A stretch of DNA of 50,809 nt from Cyanobium sp. PLM2.Bin73 (GCA_007694915.1 REEV01000081.1:1-50809), one strand, 5' to 3'. Counted from the first letter of the stretch, positions 27,421 through 36,520 are shown. The notes: a model not told the origin generated them from the sequence alone. Numbers and translations are program-made.

Positions 27421-28122
27421 TCACCAGAGACCACGGATGATCTGCGGCTGGGGCTGGGCCATGGGCGCGGGGGCCACGGTGGTGCGACGCACTTCAGCCA
27501 CAGGCGGGGTGACCTGATTGGCCTGAATGCAGGCCGGCAGGAACACGTACCAGGAGAGCAGGGAGGTGCACTGGGCCTCGCCCTGGCACTGCCCCTCAGC
27601 GCAGACGTTCTGGGCGCCGGTGTAGGTGCCGCAGAAATCGGCCAGGCGCATGTCCACAGGCAGGTTCGCCATGATCCCGGCCGAGGAGATGCTGCCGTCG
27701 CGAGCATCGGCGATGATCGCCGAGCGCAGGGCCTGAACCGAGTATTCGGTCTTGCTGTGGTAAGGGAAGTAGCTGGTGGTCTGGTTCTTCAGAAACCGCA
27801 CGCCCTCATCCGAGTAGAGGAAGCGGGACACGCCGATCATGTCCACGTCGTAGGTCTTGGTGAGGCCTTCGCGCACTTCCTCGTCGCTCCAGCCCGAGCC
27901 GTCGAGACCGCCTCGCAGGCCGCGATCGGTGACCTCCCCGGTCTCCAGGAAGGTGGTCATGGCCTCCGTGTTGGTGGACCAGACGGCGCCACCAGTATTC
28001 CAACGGATGGGCAGATCGTTATCAACCGCGGCGGAGGCCGGCAGGGCCGAGGCGGTGAGTGCCGAGCCCACCACGAGGCCGGCGAGCAGGTGCTTGATCA
28101 CAGGAGAAACCTTTGGATTCAC
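27421..28122 (-). CDS. Exported DUF1400-like protein
   Basis: 233 residues with a standard signal peptide (LLAGLVVGSALTASALPASA, cut about residue 32). The mature part resembles the DUF1400 segment found in front of cyanobacterial exported alpha/beta hydrolases: AMTTFLETGEVTDRGL, a helical block, VSRFLYSDEGVRFLKNQTTSYFP, ALRSAIIADARDGSISSAGIMANLP. A cysteine-rich stretch (FCGTYTGAQNVCAEGQCQGEAQC, listed by its cysteines at about 166-188) and a Pro/Gln tail follow, with no hydrolase domain. Function unknown; family assignment is by pattern memory. It is convergent with rarA (24 bp) and has a 150-bp upstream region. Confidence 0.75.
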   Translation of the reverse strand: MNPKVSPVIKHLLAGLVVGSALTASALPASAAVDNDLPIRWNTGGAVWSTNTEAMTTFLETGEVTDRGLRGGLDGSGWSDEEVREGLTKTYDVDMIGVSRFLYSDEGVRFLKNQTTSYFPYHSKTEYSVQALRSAIIADARDGSISSAGIMANLPVDMRLADFCGTYTGAQNVCAEGQCQGEAQCTSLLSWYVFLPACIQANQVTPPVAEVRRTTVAPAPMAQPQPQIIRGLW

Positions 28123-28274
28123 CGTTCAAACTACTCAGCAGTGCCGCATACGAGTTTTAGCCGCAAGGGCAGTCAATATTCCGACACACAGTTTCGACAT
28201 CCTGCGTAAACCATGACCGCACGCGCAACGGTGTCCGGGTCCAGACGGCTGCATGCCCATGGACGGGCCCAGCG

Positions 28275-28925
28275 TCAGGCTCCTGAGATCACCACGTCCA
28301 ATCCGGCGTTCCGCATGCCGGCTCCCACCCCGGCCCAGCGCCAGCCAGCGGCCGTGCCGGTGCTGCACTCGGGCTCCAGCCCCTCCGCCTGGTGGCGGAG
28401 CCGCCCGCTGGCATGGTCGAGCCGCCAACAGGACAGCTCGCGGGCCAGCGACCGCCGCTGCCATTTGATCGCTGCCTCCTTGAGCACCCAGCTGGTGAGC
28501 ACCGCCGCGCCCCGCAGCTCGGCATCGAATGCCTGCAGCTGGACCACCTCCGGGGGCGGGAAACAGCGCCGCATCAACGCCGCCGCCGCCACGGGGCGAT
28601 CGGCAGGCTCCAGATCCACCCCGATCGGCGCACGCGAAAAACCCAGCAACAGGCCCTCACCGCTGTGGCTCAGGCTCACCCAGCCAGCCTCTTCCAACAG
28701 CAGCGGCGGGCGCCCCGGCGGGCTGTGCAGGGGCAGCGCTGAAGGAGCGCAGCCCAGCATCCCCGCCAGCCACTGCCGCAGAGCCGAGCGGCTCTGCCAG
28801 TAGCGCCGCCGCACAGGAGGTGGCAGCTGCCGGCCCCAGGCCCGCTCCTGATCGCTGAGGCTGGTGGCACAGGCGCCCTGCAGGGGCCCGAGCCAGAGCC
28901 GGGGGGGTGAATCTGACCGAGTCAA
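28275..28925 (-). CDS. 4'-phosphopantetheinyl transferase (Sfp/HetI type)
   Basis: 216 residues. It would load the phosphopantetheine arm from CoA onto acyl or peptidyl carrier proteins. The three family motifs are visible: WVSLSHSGEGLLLGFS (about 82-97), IGVDLEPADRP (about 101-111, metal-binding D and E), and WVLKEAAIKWQ (about 145-155). The CoA-binding RRRYW / R residues near 40 also fit. In many cyanobacteria a single such enzyme serves fatty acid and secondary metabolism. It is divergent from bcp, 46 bp between starts. Confidence 0.92.
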   Translation of the reverse strand: MTRSDSPPRLWLGPLQGACATSLSDQERAWGRQLPPPVRRRYWQSRSALRQWLAGMLGCAPSALPLHSPPGRPPLLLEEAGWVSLSHSGEGLLLGFSRAPIGVDLEPADRPVAAAALMRRCFPPPEVVQLQAFDAELRGAAVLTSWVLKEAAIKWQRRSLARELSCWRLDHASGRLRHQAEGLEPECSTGTAAGWRWAGVGAGMRNAGLDVVISGA

Positions 28926-28971
28926 CCGGAGGTCTCCCCTAGGCTCCGGCCATTCTCATCCCTACCCGACA

Positions 28972-29439
28972 ATGGCCCTGGAACCCGGCGCCAGCGCACC
29001 CGAGTTCACCCTTCCCGACCAGGACGGCAACCCAGTGAGCTTGTCGTCGCTGCGTGGCCAGCGTGTGGTCATCTACTTCTATCCCAAGGACGACACTCCC
29101 GGCTGCACCAAGGAGGCCTGCAACTTCCGCGACCAGTGGAGTGCCTTTGAACAGCACGGGATCAAGGTGCTGGGCATCAGCAAGGACGGCGCCACGAGCC
29201 ACGCCAAGTTCATCGCCAAGTACGAGCTGCCCTTCACACTGCTCACGGACGCCGAACCCTGCCCGGTGGCCAGCGCCTATGAGAGCTATGGCCTCAAGAA
29301 GTTCATGGGCCGCGAATACATGGGCATGATGCGCCACACGTTCGTGGTGGATCCTGAGGGCAGGGTCGAGAAGATGTACACCAAGGTGAAGGCCGAGACC
29401 ATGGCCGACACCATCCTCAGCGACCTGGGACTGGGCTGA
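28972..29439 (+). CDS. bcp: Peroxiredoxin Q / bacterioferritin comigratory protein
   Basis: 155 residues from ATG 28972 (MALEPGASAPEF). Thiol peroxidase reducing hydrogen peroxide and organic peroxides with electrons from thioredoxin. The peroxidatic cysteine C45 and resolving cysteine C50 sit in DDTPGCTKEACNFRD, the intramolecular 2-Cys PrxQ arrangement. MRHTFVVDPEGRVEKMY near 121 is the usual strand-turn. The frame is open to 28864 but the upstream part is the antisense of the transferase gene. The last 23 bp overlap the convergent coaX. Confidence 0.95.
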   Translation: MALEPGASAPEFTLPDQDGNPVSLSSLRGQRVVIYFYPKDDTPGCTKEACNFRDQWSAFEQHGIKVLGISKDGATSHAKFIAKYELPFTLLTDAEPCPVASAYESYGLKKFMGREYMGMMRHTFVVDPEGRVEKMYTKVKAETMADTILSDLGLG

Positions 29440-30133
29440 GCCGGGCCAGGGCCGCCAGGGCCAGGCAGGGTGCATGGGTCTGCTGCAGCCGTTCGGCAAT
29501 CCAGCCGCCATCACCCCCGGTGATCCACAGCCGGCAGTCGGGATAGGCGTGCCGAGCCTGCTGCCAGGCCTCCCGCACGGCCGCTACCAGCCCCTCCCTC
29601 ACGCCCACAGCCATGGCCTCGGCGGTGGCCCTGGGCCAGGCCATCGGAGCCCCACCATCGCCAGCCACGGCCGGCAGTCCAGCCGTGCCGCCCGCCAGGG
29701 CCCGCAGCTGCAGGGCAAGCCCCGCCTGGATGCGGCCACCGGCAAAGCGCCCCCGGGCGTCCACCAGGGTGAAGCTCAGGGCCGTGCCCGCATCGGCCAC
29801 CAGCACCGCTGAGCGACTGTCGTGCCAGGCCTGCCAGCCCACCAGGGCCCGGTCGATGCCGATCCAGGGCGGCAGCTGCCCCAGCGGCACCTGGGCGAGG
29901 GACAGCCGGCGGCAGGGATCCAGCCCACAGTCGGGGGGGATCGGCCCCACCGCCGCCCAGCCCCAGAGGTGACGCAGCCGCTCCCCTGAAGGCGCGTCTC
30001 CACCGCCTGAGAAGGGCGGCGATTCGCTCCAGCACTGCAGCGTTGCCAGGACTGGGCGGGCGAAGTGCCAGCGGCTGTTGCCGATCAGGAGCCAGCGCGC
30101 CGCTGCGCCCGCGCCGGCTTCAGATGCCTTCAC
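29417..30133 (-). CDS. coaX: Type III pantothenate kinase
   Basis: 238 residues. It phosphorylates pantothenate, the first step of CoA synthesis. ASKHA-fold features are visible: the N-terminal strand-loop WLLIGNSRWHFARP (about 14-27; the usual Asp of DxGN is absent, as I recall from other picocyanobacterial copies), VADAGTALSFTLVDARGRFAGGRIQAGL (about 112-139) and ITGGDGGWIAERL near 206. The cysH gene upstream overlaps it by 14 bp, so coupling is likely. Convergent 23-bp overlap with bcp. Confidence 0.88.
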   Translation of the reverse strand: MKASEAGAGAAARWLLIGNSRWHFARPVLATLQCWSESPPFSGGGDAPSGERLRHLWGWAAVGPIPPDCGLDPCRRLSLAQVPLGQLPPWIGIDRALVGWQAWHDSRSAVLVADAGTALSFTLVDARGRFAGGRIQAGLALQLRALAGGTAGLPAVAGDGGAPMAWPRATAEAMAVGVREGLVAAVREAWQQARHAYPDCRLWITGGDGGWIAERLQQTHAPCLALAALARLSPVPGR

Positions 30134-30887
30134 CCATCAGGCCGGGGAGATGGATGCCGCACTCCTGCTTGAGCCCCCCGAACCGCGTCTCGCGACCACT
30201 TAGGCCGGTGCTGTCAGGGGCGCTGGAGTGCCAGTCGCCCACGCTGGAGTAGCCCTGATCGAACAGGGGATGCTGGGGCAGCCCGTGCTCCTCCATGTAG
30301 TAGTACACGTCGCGGTTGCTCCAGCTCAGCAGCGGGCGCAGGGACCAGCACTGGCGCACGCCATCAAGGATGGCCATCTCCCGTCGGTGATCGGTCTGGC
30401 TGCCACGCACGCCACTGGCCCAGCAGCTCACACCGAGGGCACGCAGGGCCTGATCCAGGGGTTCCACCTTGCGGATCCGGTGGTAGAGCTCCATGTCCTC
30501 CAGCCGGCCCGTCTCCCACAGGCGGCCGTGCAGGGCCTCCATCCGGGCGGGACTGATCGTCGCCTGGGCCACGTGCAGATCGATCTGCAGCAGGTCGTGG
30601 AGCTGCTCGGCATAGCGGTAGGTCTCGGGTGGCAGATAACCCGTGTCCACCCACACCACCGGCACCCTTCGGCCCCGCTCATGGGCCAGTCGACTCAGCA
30701 GATGGAGCAGCACCGCCGACTGGATGCCGAAACTGGTGGTGATGGCGAAGCCATCGGCAAAAGTATCGTGGGCCCAGAGCAGGCGGCCGTAGGCATCCCG
30801 TTCCGCCAGCAGCCTGCGGGCAGCCTCAATCTCCACGGGCTGGCCGCCGTGGTCGCAGGGCAGGGTCTGGGCCTGGGCAGTGACCAT
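30120..30887 (-). CDS. cysH: Phosphoadenylyl-sulfate (PAPS) reductase
   Basis: 255 residues. Thioredoxin-dependent reduction of PAPS to sulfite in assimilatory sulfate reduction. ITTSFGIQSAVLLHLLSR (about 49-66) is the PP-loop-like nucleotide site, VVWVDTGYLPPETYRYAE follows, SCWASGVRGSQTDHR lies near 153, and the single catalytic cysteine is in the C-terminal KQECGIHLPGL. The paired cysteines that bind an Fe-S cluster in APS reductases are absent, which favours PAPS over APS. It is divergent from the NDH-2 gene (51 bp) and overlaps coaX. Confidence 0.94.
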   Translation of the reverse strand: MVTAQAQTLPCDHGGQPVEIEAARRLLAERDAYGRLLWAHDTFADGFAITTSFGIQSAVLLHLLSRLAHERGRRVPVVWVDTGYLPPETYRYAEQLHDLLQIDLHVAQATISPARMEALHGRLWETGRLEDMELYHRIRKVEPLDQALRALGVSCWASGVRGSQTDHRREMAILDGVRQCWSLRPLLSWSNRDVYYYMEEHGLPQHPLFDQGYSSVGDWHSSAPDSTGLSGRETRFGGLKQECGIHLPGLMGEGI

Positions 30888-30938
30888 GGCGCCATCATCA
30901 CCTCCAGAGCGGGACGCTGGTTAGGGTTTGAAAGGTAG

Positions 30939-32171
30939 ATGCGGGAACCCGCAGCGATGACCCGCACGGATCCGCAGCTTCCCGACACCAACGCCCCGAT
31001 CGTGATCGTGGGGGGCGGTTTTGGCGGGCTATACACCGCCCTGGCCCTCTCCCAGCAGCGCCAGCATCCCCCGCTGCTGCTGATCGAGCCCCAGGAATGC
31101 TTCCTGTTTCTCCCCCTGCTCTACGAATTGCTCAGCGACGAGCTACGCCGCTGGGAAATCGCCCCCCGCTACGACACGCTGCTGGCCGGCCGCGGGGTGG
31201 CCTGGCTCCAGGACCGGGTGGTGAGCATCGATGCCCGGCAACGCTCTCTGCGCACCGCCGGCGGCCGTGACCTGAGCTTCGGCCAGCTGGTGCTGGCCAC
31301 CGGCGCCCGCACCCACAGCTTCGGCATTCCCGGAGTGGTGGAGCACAGCCTCAGCTTCCGCAGCCTGGCCGATGTGGAGCGGCTGCAGGCGCTGGTGCAG
31401 CGGCTTCGGAGCGAGGGCCGCCCCCTGCAGCGGCTGGCCGTGGTGGGCGCCGGCCCCAGCGGCGTGGAGCTCGCCTGCAAGCTGGCCGACCTGCTCGAGG
31501 GAGCGGCCGTGGTGGAACTGGTGGAGCAGGGCGCGATGGCCCTGCCCCAGGCCCGGGCCTTCAATCGCGAGCAGGCCACCCTGGCCCTGCAGCGCCGCGA
31601 TGTGCGGCTGCGCTGCGGCTGCCGGGTGCTGGAGGTGGGCGCCGACCACCTCGATCTGCACTCCAGCACCGGCCAGGAGCGCCTGAGCGTGGATGCGGTG
31701 GTGTGGACCGCAGGCCTGGACTTCGCCCCGCCGCCCATCGAGCCCGAGCCCCAGCGCGACCGCCGCGGCCGCCTGCTGGTGGAGCCCTCCCTGCAACTGC
31801 GCGGCCACCCCCACCTGTTCGCCGCCGGCGACATCGCCAGCCTGGACGCAGCGGGCAATGGCAGCAGCGATGCCGACGCCGCCGCGCCGCCGCCACCCGC
31901 CACCGCCCAGGTGGCCTTCCAGCAGGCCGGCTCCCTGGCCGAAAACCTGCTCCGGGCCAGGCGCGGCGAATCCCTGGAGCCGTTCCGGTTCCAGGACCTG
32001 GGCGAGATGATCAGCCTGGGGCGAGGCGAGGCCAGCCTGGTGGCCGGTGGCTTCACCCTGGCCGGCGCGGCCGCCTTCCAGCTGCGCCGCCTGGCCTATC
32101 TGTCGCGGTTGCCGGGGCGCCCCCACCAGCTGCGGGTGGCCGCCGGCTGGCTCGCTGACTGGCCTCGATGA
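30939..32171 (+). CDS. Type II NADH dehydrogenase-like FAD/NAD(P) oxidoreductase
   Basis: 410 residues from ATG 30939 (AAGG close upstream; ATG 30957 is an alternative). NDH-2 enzymes oxidise NAD(P)H and reduce quinone without proton pumping, bound to the membrane surface. Two dinucleotide sites are evident: VIVGGGFGGLYTALAL (about 22-37) and LAVVGAGPSGVELACKLADLL (about 165-185), with LVLATGARTHSFG between and HLFAAGDIASLD (about 298-309) binding FAD. A proline/alanine insert with a run of prolines lies near 325. The stop overlaps the next gene's start (ATGA), so NDH-2, HAD and HflX form a coupled operon. Confidence 0.9.
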   Translation: MREPAAMTRTDPQLPDTNAPIVIVGGGFGGLYTALALSQQRQHPPLLLIEPQECFLFLPLLYELLSDELRRWEIAPRYDTLLAGRGVAWLQDRVVSIDARQRSLRTAGGRDLSFGQLVLATGARTHSFGIPGVVEHSLSFRSLADVERLQALVQRLRSEGRPLQRLAVVGAGPSGVELACKLADLLEGAAVVELVEQGAMALPQARAFNREQATLALQRRDVRLRCGCRVLEVGADHLDLHSSTGQERLSVDAVVWTAGLDFAPPPIEPEPQRDRRGRLLVEPSLQLRGHPHLFAAGDIASLDAAGNGSSDADAAAPPPPATAQVAFQQAGSLAENLLRARRGESLEPFRFQDLGEMISLGRGEASLVAGGFTLAGAAAFQLRRLAYLSRLPGRPHQLRVAAGWLADWPR

Positions 32172-32809
32172 GCGGCGGCCAGCGCCCCCGCGCTCTGCTA
32201 CTCGATGCCATGGGCACGCTGATCGGGCTGCGGGAACCGGTGGGGCGTACCTACGCCACGGCGGCGGCCCGCCATGGGATCAGCGCCGACGCCGATGCCG
32301 TGGAGCGGGCCTTCCGGATGTCCTACCGCCAGGCCCCACCCCTGGCCTTCCCCGGCCTCCAGGGGCAGGAGCTGGAGCAGGCCGAACGCAGCTGGTGGGG
32401 GGATCGCATCCGAGAAAGCCTGCAGGACGCCGGCGCGCAGCAGGCCCCCGAGGCGATGGTGGAGGAGCTGTTCAACCACTACGCCGATCCCGGCGTCTGG
32501 CTCGTCTTTGACGACGTGCCCGCCCAGCTGGAGCGCTGGCACCGCCGCGGCCTGGCCCTGGCGGTGGTGAGCAATTTCGACAGCCGCCTGCCCGACCTGC
32601 TGGAGGGGCTGGGGCTGGCCCGCTGGCTGCAGCTGGTGGTGGTGTCGAGCGCCGCCGGAGCCGCGAAACCGGAGCCCGATCCCTTTCAGCTGGCCCTGGA
32701 GGGTCTGGGGCTGGAGGCCGGCCAGGCCTGGCATGTGGGCGACAGCCCGGAGGATGTGCAGGGGGCGGCGGCGGCCGGCCTGCGCTGCCTGCTGGTGCGC
32801 CGTCCTTGA
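32168..32809 (+). CDS. HAD-superfamily hydrolase
   Basis: 213 residues. Start ATG 32168 in an ATGA overlap with the NDH-2 stop. Motif I is LLLDAMGTLI (nucleophile D13 by count about 12-13), motif II VVSNFDS, motif III lysine SAAGAAKPEPDPF, motif IV WHVGDSPEDVQGAAAAG. The residue two after the nucleophile is Met instead of the acid/base Asp of phosphatases, as in haloacid-dehalogenase-like and HDHD3-like members. Substrate unknown. A helical cap lies at about 20-95. The hflX start overlaps its stop by 4 bp. Confidence 0.9.
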   Translation: MSGGQRPRALLLDAMGTLIGLREPVGRTYATAAARHGISADADAVERAFRMSYRQAPPLAFPGLQGQELEQAERSWWGDRIRESLQDAGAQQAPEAMVEELFNHYADPGVWLVFDDVPAQLERWHRRGLALAVVSNFDSRLPDLLEGLGLARWLQLVVVSSAAGAAKPEPDPFQLALEGLGLEAGQAWHVGDSPEDVQGAAAAGLRCLLVRRP

Positions 32810-34485
32810 AGCAGGGGGGGCTGGGCGGGCGCACGGCAGGCCTACGGCCCGCCCAGCGGCGCCGCCTGGAGCGGCTGTGCCATCGCCGCCATCCGCCGGC
32901 CGCCCTGGCGGAGCTGCTGTGCGTGCAGCGCCTGGCCAGCGAGAGCCGGGAGCTGGAGCTCCCCCTCACCCTGGTGATCGATGGCCGCGGCCTCTGCCGC
33001 CTGCTCTGGGTGGGGCCGCTGCAGGCCTGGGGTCAGCGGCGTGGGGGCCTGCCGGGGGCGCGGCGGGGGGAGAACCGGGAGCTGCGGCTGGTCACCTGCT
33101 GCGGCCGCGGCCGGCATCTGGAGCCGGAGCGCCTGGAGGGGGTGGCGGCCCTCGATCTCGAGCCGCTGCTGTGGCTGCGCTACGGCGATCAGGCCGGCGC
33201 CGGTGGGCAGTGGCCGGCCCTGCTGCTCCAGGCCAGCGGCGACAGCGGCGAACCCTGGCCGGTGCGGGAGGCGGGCGATCTGGCCCTGCTCTGCGGCCGC
33301 GATCCCGCCGGACTGGCGGCCGGCATCCCACCGGCCCTGGGCCCTGAAACCGGAACCCCCGGGGATCCCAGTGCCGGTGCCACCCCTTCCCCCGGGAGGG
33401 AGCGGGTGCTGCTGCTGGCCCTCAGCCCCGCCGACCGGGGTCTGGCCCAGCGTCGGATCGGTGAGCTGGAGGGACTGGTGCGCAGCGCCGGTGCCGATCC
33501 CGTGGGGGTGGTGGAGCAGCGCCGCGGCCAGCCGGCGCCGCAGACGATCTGGGGCGAGGGCAAGCTCGCCGAAGCCGCCCTGGAGGCCCGGCAGCGCGGG
33601 GTCACGTTGGTGGTGACCGACCGGGACCTCACGCCCGTGCAGGGCCGCAACCTTGAGCGGCTGCTGGATCTGCCGGTGAGCGATCGCAGCGAACTGATCC
33701 TGGACATCTTTGCCCAGCGCGCCGCCAGCGCTGCCGGCCGCCTGCAGGTGGAGCTGGCCCAGCTGCGCTACCGCCTGCCGCGGCTGCTGGGGCGGGGCCG
33801 CAGCCTCTCCCGCCAGGGCGGTGGCATCGGCACCCGGGGGCCCGGCGAAACCCAGCTGGAGAAAGACCGCCGCGCCATCGCCCGCCGCATCGAGCGGCTG
33901 CAGCGGCAGGTGCGCGACCTGGGGGCCCACCGGGAGCGGTTGCGCCAGGGACGCGGATCCCTGAAGCGCCTGGCCCTGGTGGGCTACACCAACGCCGGCA
34001 AGAGCTCCCTGCTCAATGCCCTCGGACGGGGAGATCCCCGCCAGGCGGTGCTGACCGAGGACAAGCTGTTCGCCACCCTGGATCCCACCACCCGGCGCAT
34101 CGAGCTGGCCGATCCCGCAGGGGGCCCCTGCACGCCGGTGCTGCTCACCGACACGGTGGGCTTCATCCGGGATCTGCCGCCCCCCCTGGTGGAGGCCTTC
34201 CGCTCCACCCTTGAAGAGACCCTGGCCGCCAACGGCCTGCTGCTGGTGGTGGATCTCAGTGATCCCGCCTGGCCCGACCAGCTGCGCACCGTGCACGCGA
34301 TTCTCGATGCCCTGGGCTCAGCGGTGCCCCGCAGGCTGGTGGCCAACCAGATCGACCGCTGCCCGGCCGGGGAGCTGGAGCGCGCCCGCCATCTCGACCC
34401 CCAGGCGCTGTTCGTGTCGGCGACGGCACGCCTCGGCCTGCAGAGCCTGCGAGGAGCACTGCGCCACTGGCCGGCCCACAACTGA
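32806..34485 (+). CDS. hflX: Ribosome-associated GTPase HflX
   Basis: 559 residues from TTG 32806, in a TTGA overlap with the HAD stop; the start MKQGGLGGRTAGLRPAQRRRLERL fits cyanobacterial homologues. HflX splits stalled ribosomes. A 200-residue N-terminal extension is followed by the HflX domain (DPVGVVEQRRGQPAPQTIWGEGKLAEA), the Gly-rich GRGRSLSRQGGGIGTRGPGETQLE segment (about 337-361), a coiled coil, then the G domain: G1 GYTNAGKSSLLNAL (about 391), G2/G3 DPTTRR and DTVGFIRDLP, G4 NQID, G5 SATARLG. The ribosome-binding helix pair is intact. Confidence 0.95.
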   Translation: MKQGGLGGRTAGLRPAQRRRLERLCHRRHPPAALAELLCVQRLASESRELELPLTLVIDGRGLCRLLWVGPLQAWGQRRGGLPGARRGENRELRLVTCCGRGRHLEPERLEGVAALDLEPLLWLRYGDQAGAGGQWPALLLQASGDSGEPWPVREAGDLALLCGRDPAGLAAGIPPALGPETGTPGDPSAGATPSPGRERVLLLALSPADRGLAQRRIGELEGLVRSAGADPVGVVEQRRGQPAPQTIWGEGKLAEAALEARQRGVTLVVTDRDLTPVQGRNLERLLDLPVSDRSELILDIFAQRAASAAGRLQVELAQLRYRLPRLLGRGRSLSRQGGGIGTRGPGETQLEKDRRAIARRIERLQRQVRDLGAHRERLRQGRGSLKRLALVGYTNAGKSSLLNALGRGDPRQAVLTEDKLFATLDPTTRRIELADPAGGPCTPVLLTDTVGFIRDLPPPLVEAFRSTLEETLAANGLLLVVDLSDPAWPDQLRTVHAILDALGSAVPRRLVANQIDRCPAGELERARHLDPQALFVSATARLGLQSLRGALRHWPAHN

Positions 34486-34622
34486 ATTCAACGGCACACA
34501 GATAGGAGATAGCCTCTGCAATGGCCGCAGGCAGGGCAAACTGACTGCCGCAGCAGGTATCTCGGGCCGGGCTATTCCCGAGCTCGCAGGTGCCTTATGA
34601 TCCCGAAAAAGCCGTGCTGGCC

Positions 34623-36419
34623 ATGATCGCTCTGTTCCCGGCCGGCATCCAGCCCGATGCCCTGATCACGCTGGCGGTGCTGGCGGGATCGGTGCTGCTG
34701 TTCATCAGCGGCTGGCTGGCCCCGGAAGTCACCGGCCTGCTCGCGGCCGGACTGCTGATCGCGACGGGGGTCCTGGACGCCAAGGAAGCCGTGGCCGGTT
34801 TCGGCAGCCCGGCGCTGATCACCCTGATCGGGCTGTTCGCCCTCTCCGCAGGTCTGTTCCGTTCCGGCACCCTCGACCGGCTGCGCGCGCTGATCGGATC
34901 GGACGCCGTGCGCAGCCCGAAGCGCATGATCGCCCTGATCACGGCCGTGGTCGCGCCGGTGTCGGCCTTCGTGCCCAACACGCCGATCGTGGCGGCGCTG
35001 CTGCCGGTGATCGAGAGCTGGTGCCAGCGCCGCGGCATCTCCCCCTCCAAGGTGCTGCTGCCCCTGTCCTTCGCCACCGTGCTGGGTGGCACTCTCACCC
35101 TGCTGGGCAGCTCGGTCAACCTCCTCGCCAGCGAGGTGAGCGAGCGCCTCGGTTACGGCGGCTTCGGCCTGTTCGACTTCACCGCCATCGGCCTGGGGGT
35201 GTGGCTGGTGGGCGGCCTGACCATGGTGCTGCTGGCCGATCGCTTCCTCCCCGATCGCGGCACCGATGCCGACGACCTCACCAGCACCAGCGCCTACATC
35301 ACAGAGGTGCTGATTCCCCGCGGATCGGGCCTGGCGGGCCAGTCGCTGCGTGACAGCCGCCTGCAGCGCCGCTTCGACGTGGACGTGCTGGAGTTGCACC
35401 GCGCCCGGGAGCGCCTTCTTCCGCCCCTGGCGGATCGCACCCTTCAGCGCGGCGACCGCCTGGTGCTGCGCTGCAGCCGCGATGAGCTGCTGCGCCTGCA
35501 GCAGGAGCACACGATCGTGCTGGCCCCCACCCCCGAGCCACTGGCCAGCAGCGACCAGCAGAACAAGCAGCGGATGGTGGAGGTGCTGATCCCCTCCGGT
35601 TCCACCCTCGCCGGCGACCGTCTCCGGGATCTGCGTTTCCGCCAGCGTTACAACCTCACCGTGCTGGCCCTGCGCAGGGGCAATTCCGTGCTGCGCGAGC
35701 GCCTTGGCCGCATCCTTCTGCACGAGGGGGATGTGCTCCTGCTCCAGGGCCCCAGGGACGCAATCCGCGGCCTGCAGGACAGCAACGACCTGGTGGTGCT
35801 GGAGGAATTGGAAAAGGAGCTCCCCACCGTGAACCGCAAGGGGGTTGCCCTGCTGATCGGGGTGTTGGTGATCCTCCTGCCCAGCTTCAACGTGATGCCC
35901 CTGGTGGCCTCGGTGCTGCTGGGAACCGCCGCCATGGTGGCCACCGGTTGCCTGCGGCCTGGGGAACTGCAGCGGGCCATCCGCCTGGATGTGATTCTCC
36001 TGCTGGGATCCCTGGGCAGCTTCAGCGTGGCCCTGGAGAAGACGGGTCTGGCCACCGCCCTGGCCCGGGCCCTGGAGCGCGGTGTGGACGGCTGGTCGGT
36101 CTACGCGGCCCTGATGGTGGTGTTCCTGTTCACCACCCTGCTCACGGAGGTGATGAGCAATGCCGCCAGCGTGGCCCTGCTCATTCCGGTGGCCGGCCAG
36201 CTGGCGCTCGGCCTGGGCCAGCCGCCTCTGGCCTTCGTGTATGCGGTGCTGTTCGGAGCCAGCCAGAGTTTCCTGAGTCCCGTGGGGTACCAGACCAACC
36301 TCATGGTGTTCGGTCCGGGCCGCTATCGCTTTCTCGACATTCCGCGCTATGGCTTTCCACTCACGCTCACCATGACCGTGCTCGTACCCTTCCTGATCTG
36401 CCGGCACTTCAACCTCTAG
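34623..36419 (+). CDS. SLC13/DASS-type permease with two RCK_C domains
   Basis: 598 residues from ATG 34623; GTG 34590 is an alternative start. About ten membrane helices in two blocks flank a soluble middle (about 210-400) holding two TrkA-C/RCK_C domains, each beginning ITEVLIPRGSGLAGQSLRD and MVEVLIPSGSTLAGDRLRD. Conserved loops TPIVAALLPVIESW with VPNTP, GSSVNLLASE and the C-terminal MSNAASVALLIPVAGQLAL and GYQTNLMVFGPGRY mark the divalent-anion/Na+ symporter family. Cyanobacterial members have been linked to sulfate or other anions; the substrate cannot be read from sequence. A 6-bp hairpin (34561-34582) precedes it. Confidence 0.92.
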   Translation: MIALFPAGIQPDALITLAVLAGSVLLFISGWLAPEVTGLLAAGLLIATGVLDAKEAVAGFGSPALITLIGLFALSAGLFRSGTLDRLRALIGSDAVRSPKRMIALITAVVAPVSAFVPNTPIVAALLPVIESWCQRRGISPSKVLLPLSFATVLGGTLTLLGSSVNLLASEVSERLGYGGFGLFDFTAIGLGVWLVGGLTMVLLADRFLPDRGTDADDLTSTSAYITEVLIPRGSGLAGQSLRDSRLQRRFDVDVLELHRARERLLPPLADRTLQRGDRLVLRCSRDELLRLQQEHTIVLAPTPEPLASSDQQNKQRMVEVLIPSGSTLAGDRLRDLRFRQRYNLTVLALRRGNSVLRERLGRILLHEGDVLLLQGPRDAIRGLQDSNDLVVLEELEKELPTVNRKGVALLIGVLVILLPSFNVMPLVASVLLGTAAMVATGCLRPGELQRAIRLDVILLLGSLGSFSVALEKTGLATALARALERGVDGWSVYAALMVVFLFTTLLTEVMSNAASVALLIPVAGQLALGLGQPPLAFVYAVLFGASQSFLSPVGYQTNLMVFGPGRYRFLDIPRYGFPLTLTMTVLVPFLICRHFNL

Positions 36420-36520
36420 GGTCACCTGAGATCACCAGGCCCTCGAGCTCTGTCGTGCCGCTGCCTGCAGTCCTTGCCGGCAGCAGATCGTTCTAACTTT
36501 CATCCTTGATTTCCTCTGCC

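Noticed and set aside
34561-34582. CTCGGG/CCCGAG hairpin before the SLC13 permease gene as a riboswitch or attenuator
   Set aside because: Only six base pairs, no conserved aptamer-like parts and no T-run; could be the weak end of hflX transcription.
34572-36425. 617-residue His/Gln-rich minus-strand frame opposite the SLC13 permease
   Set aside because: Composition is that of an antisense shadow of a membrane protein gene; no domain recognised.
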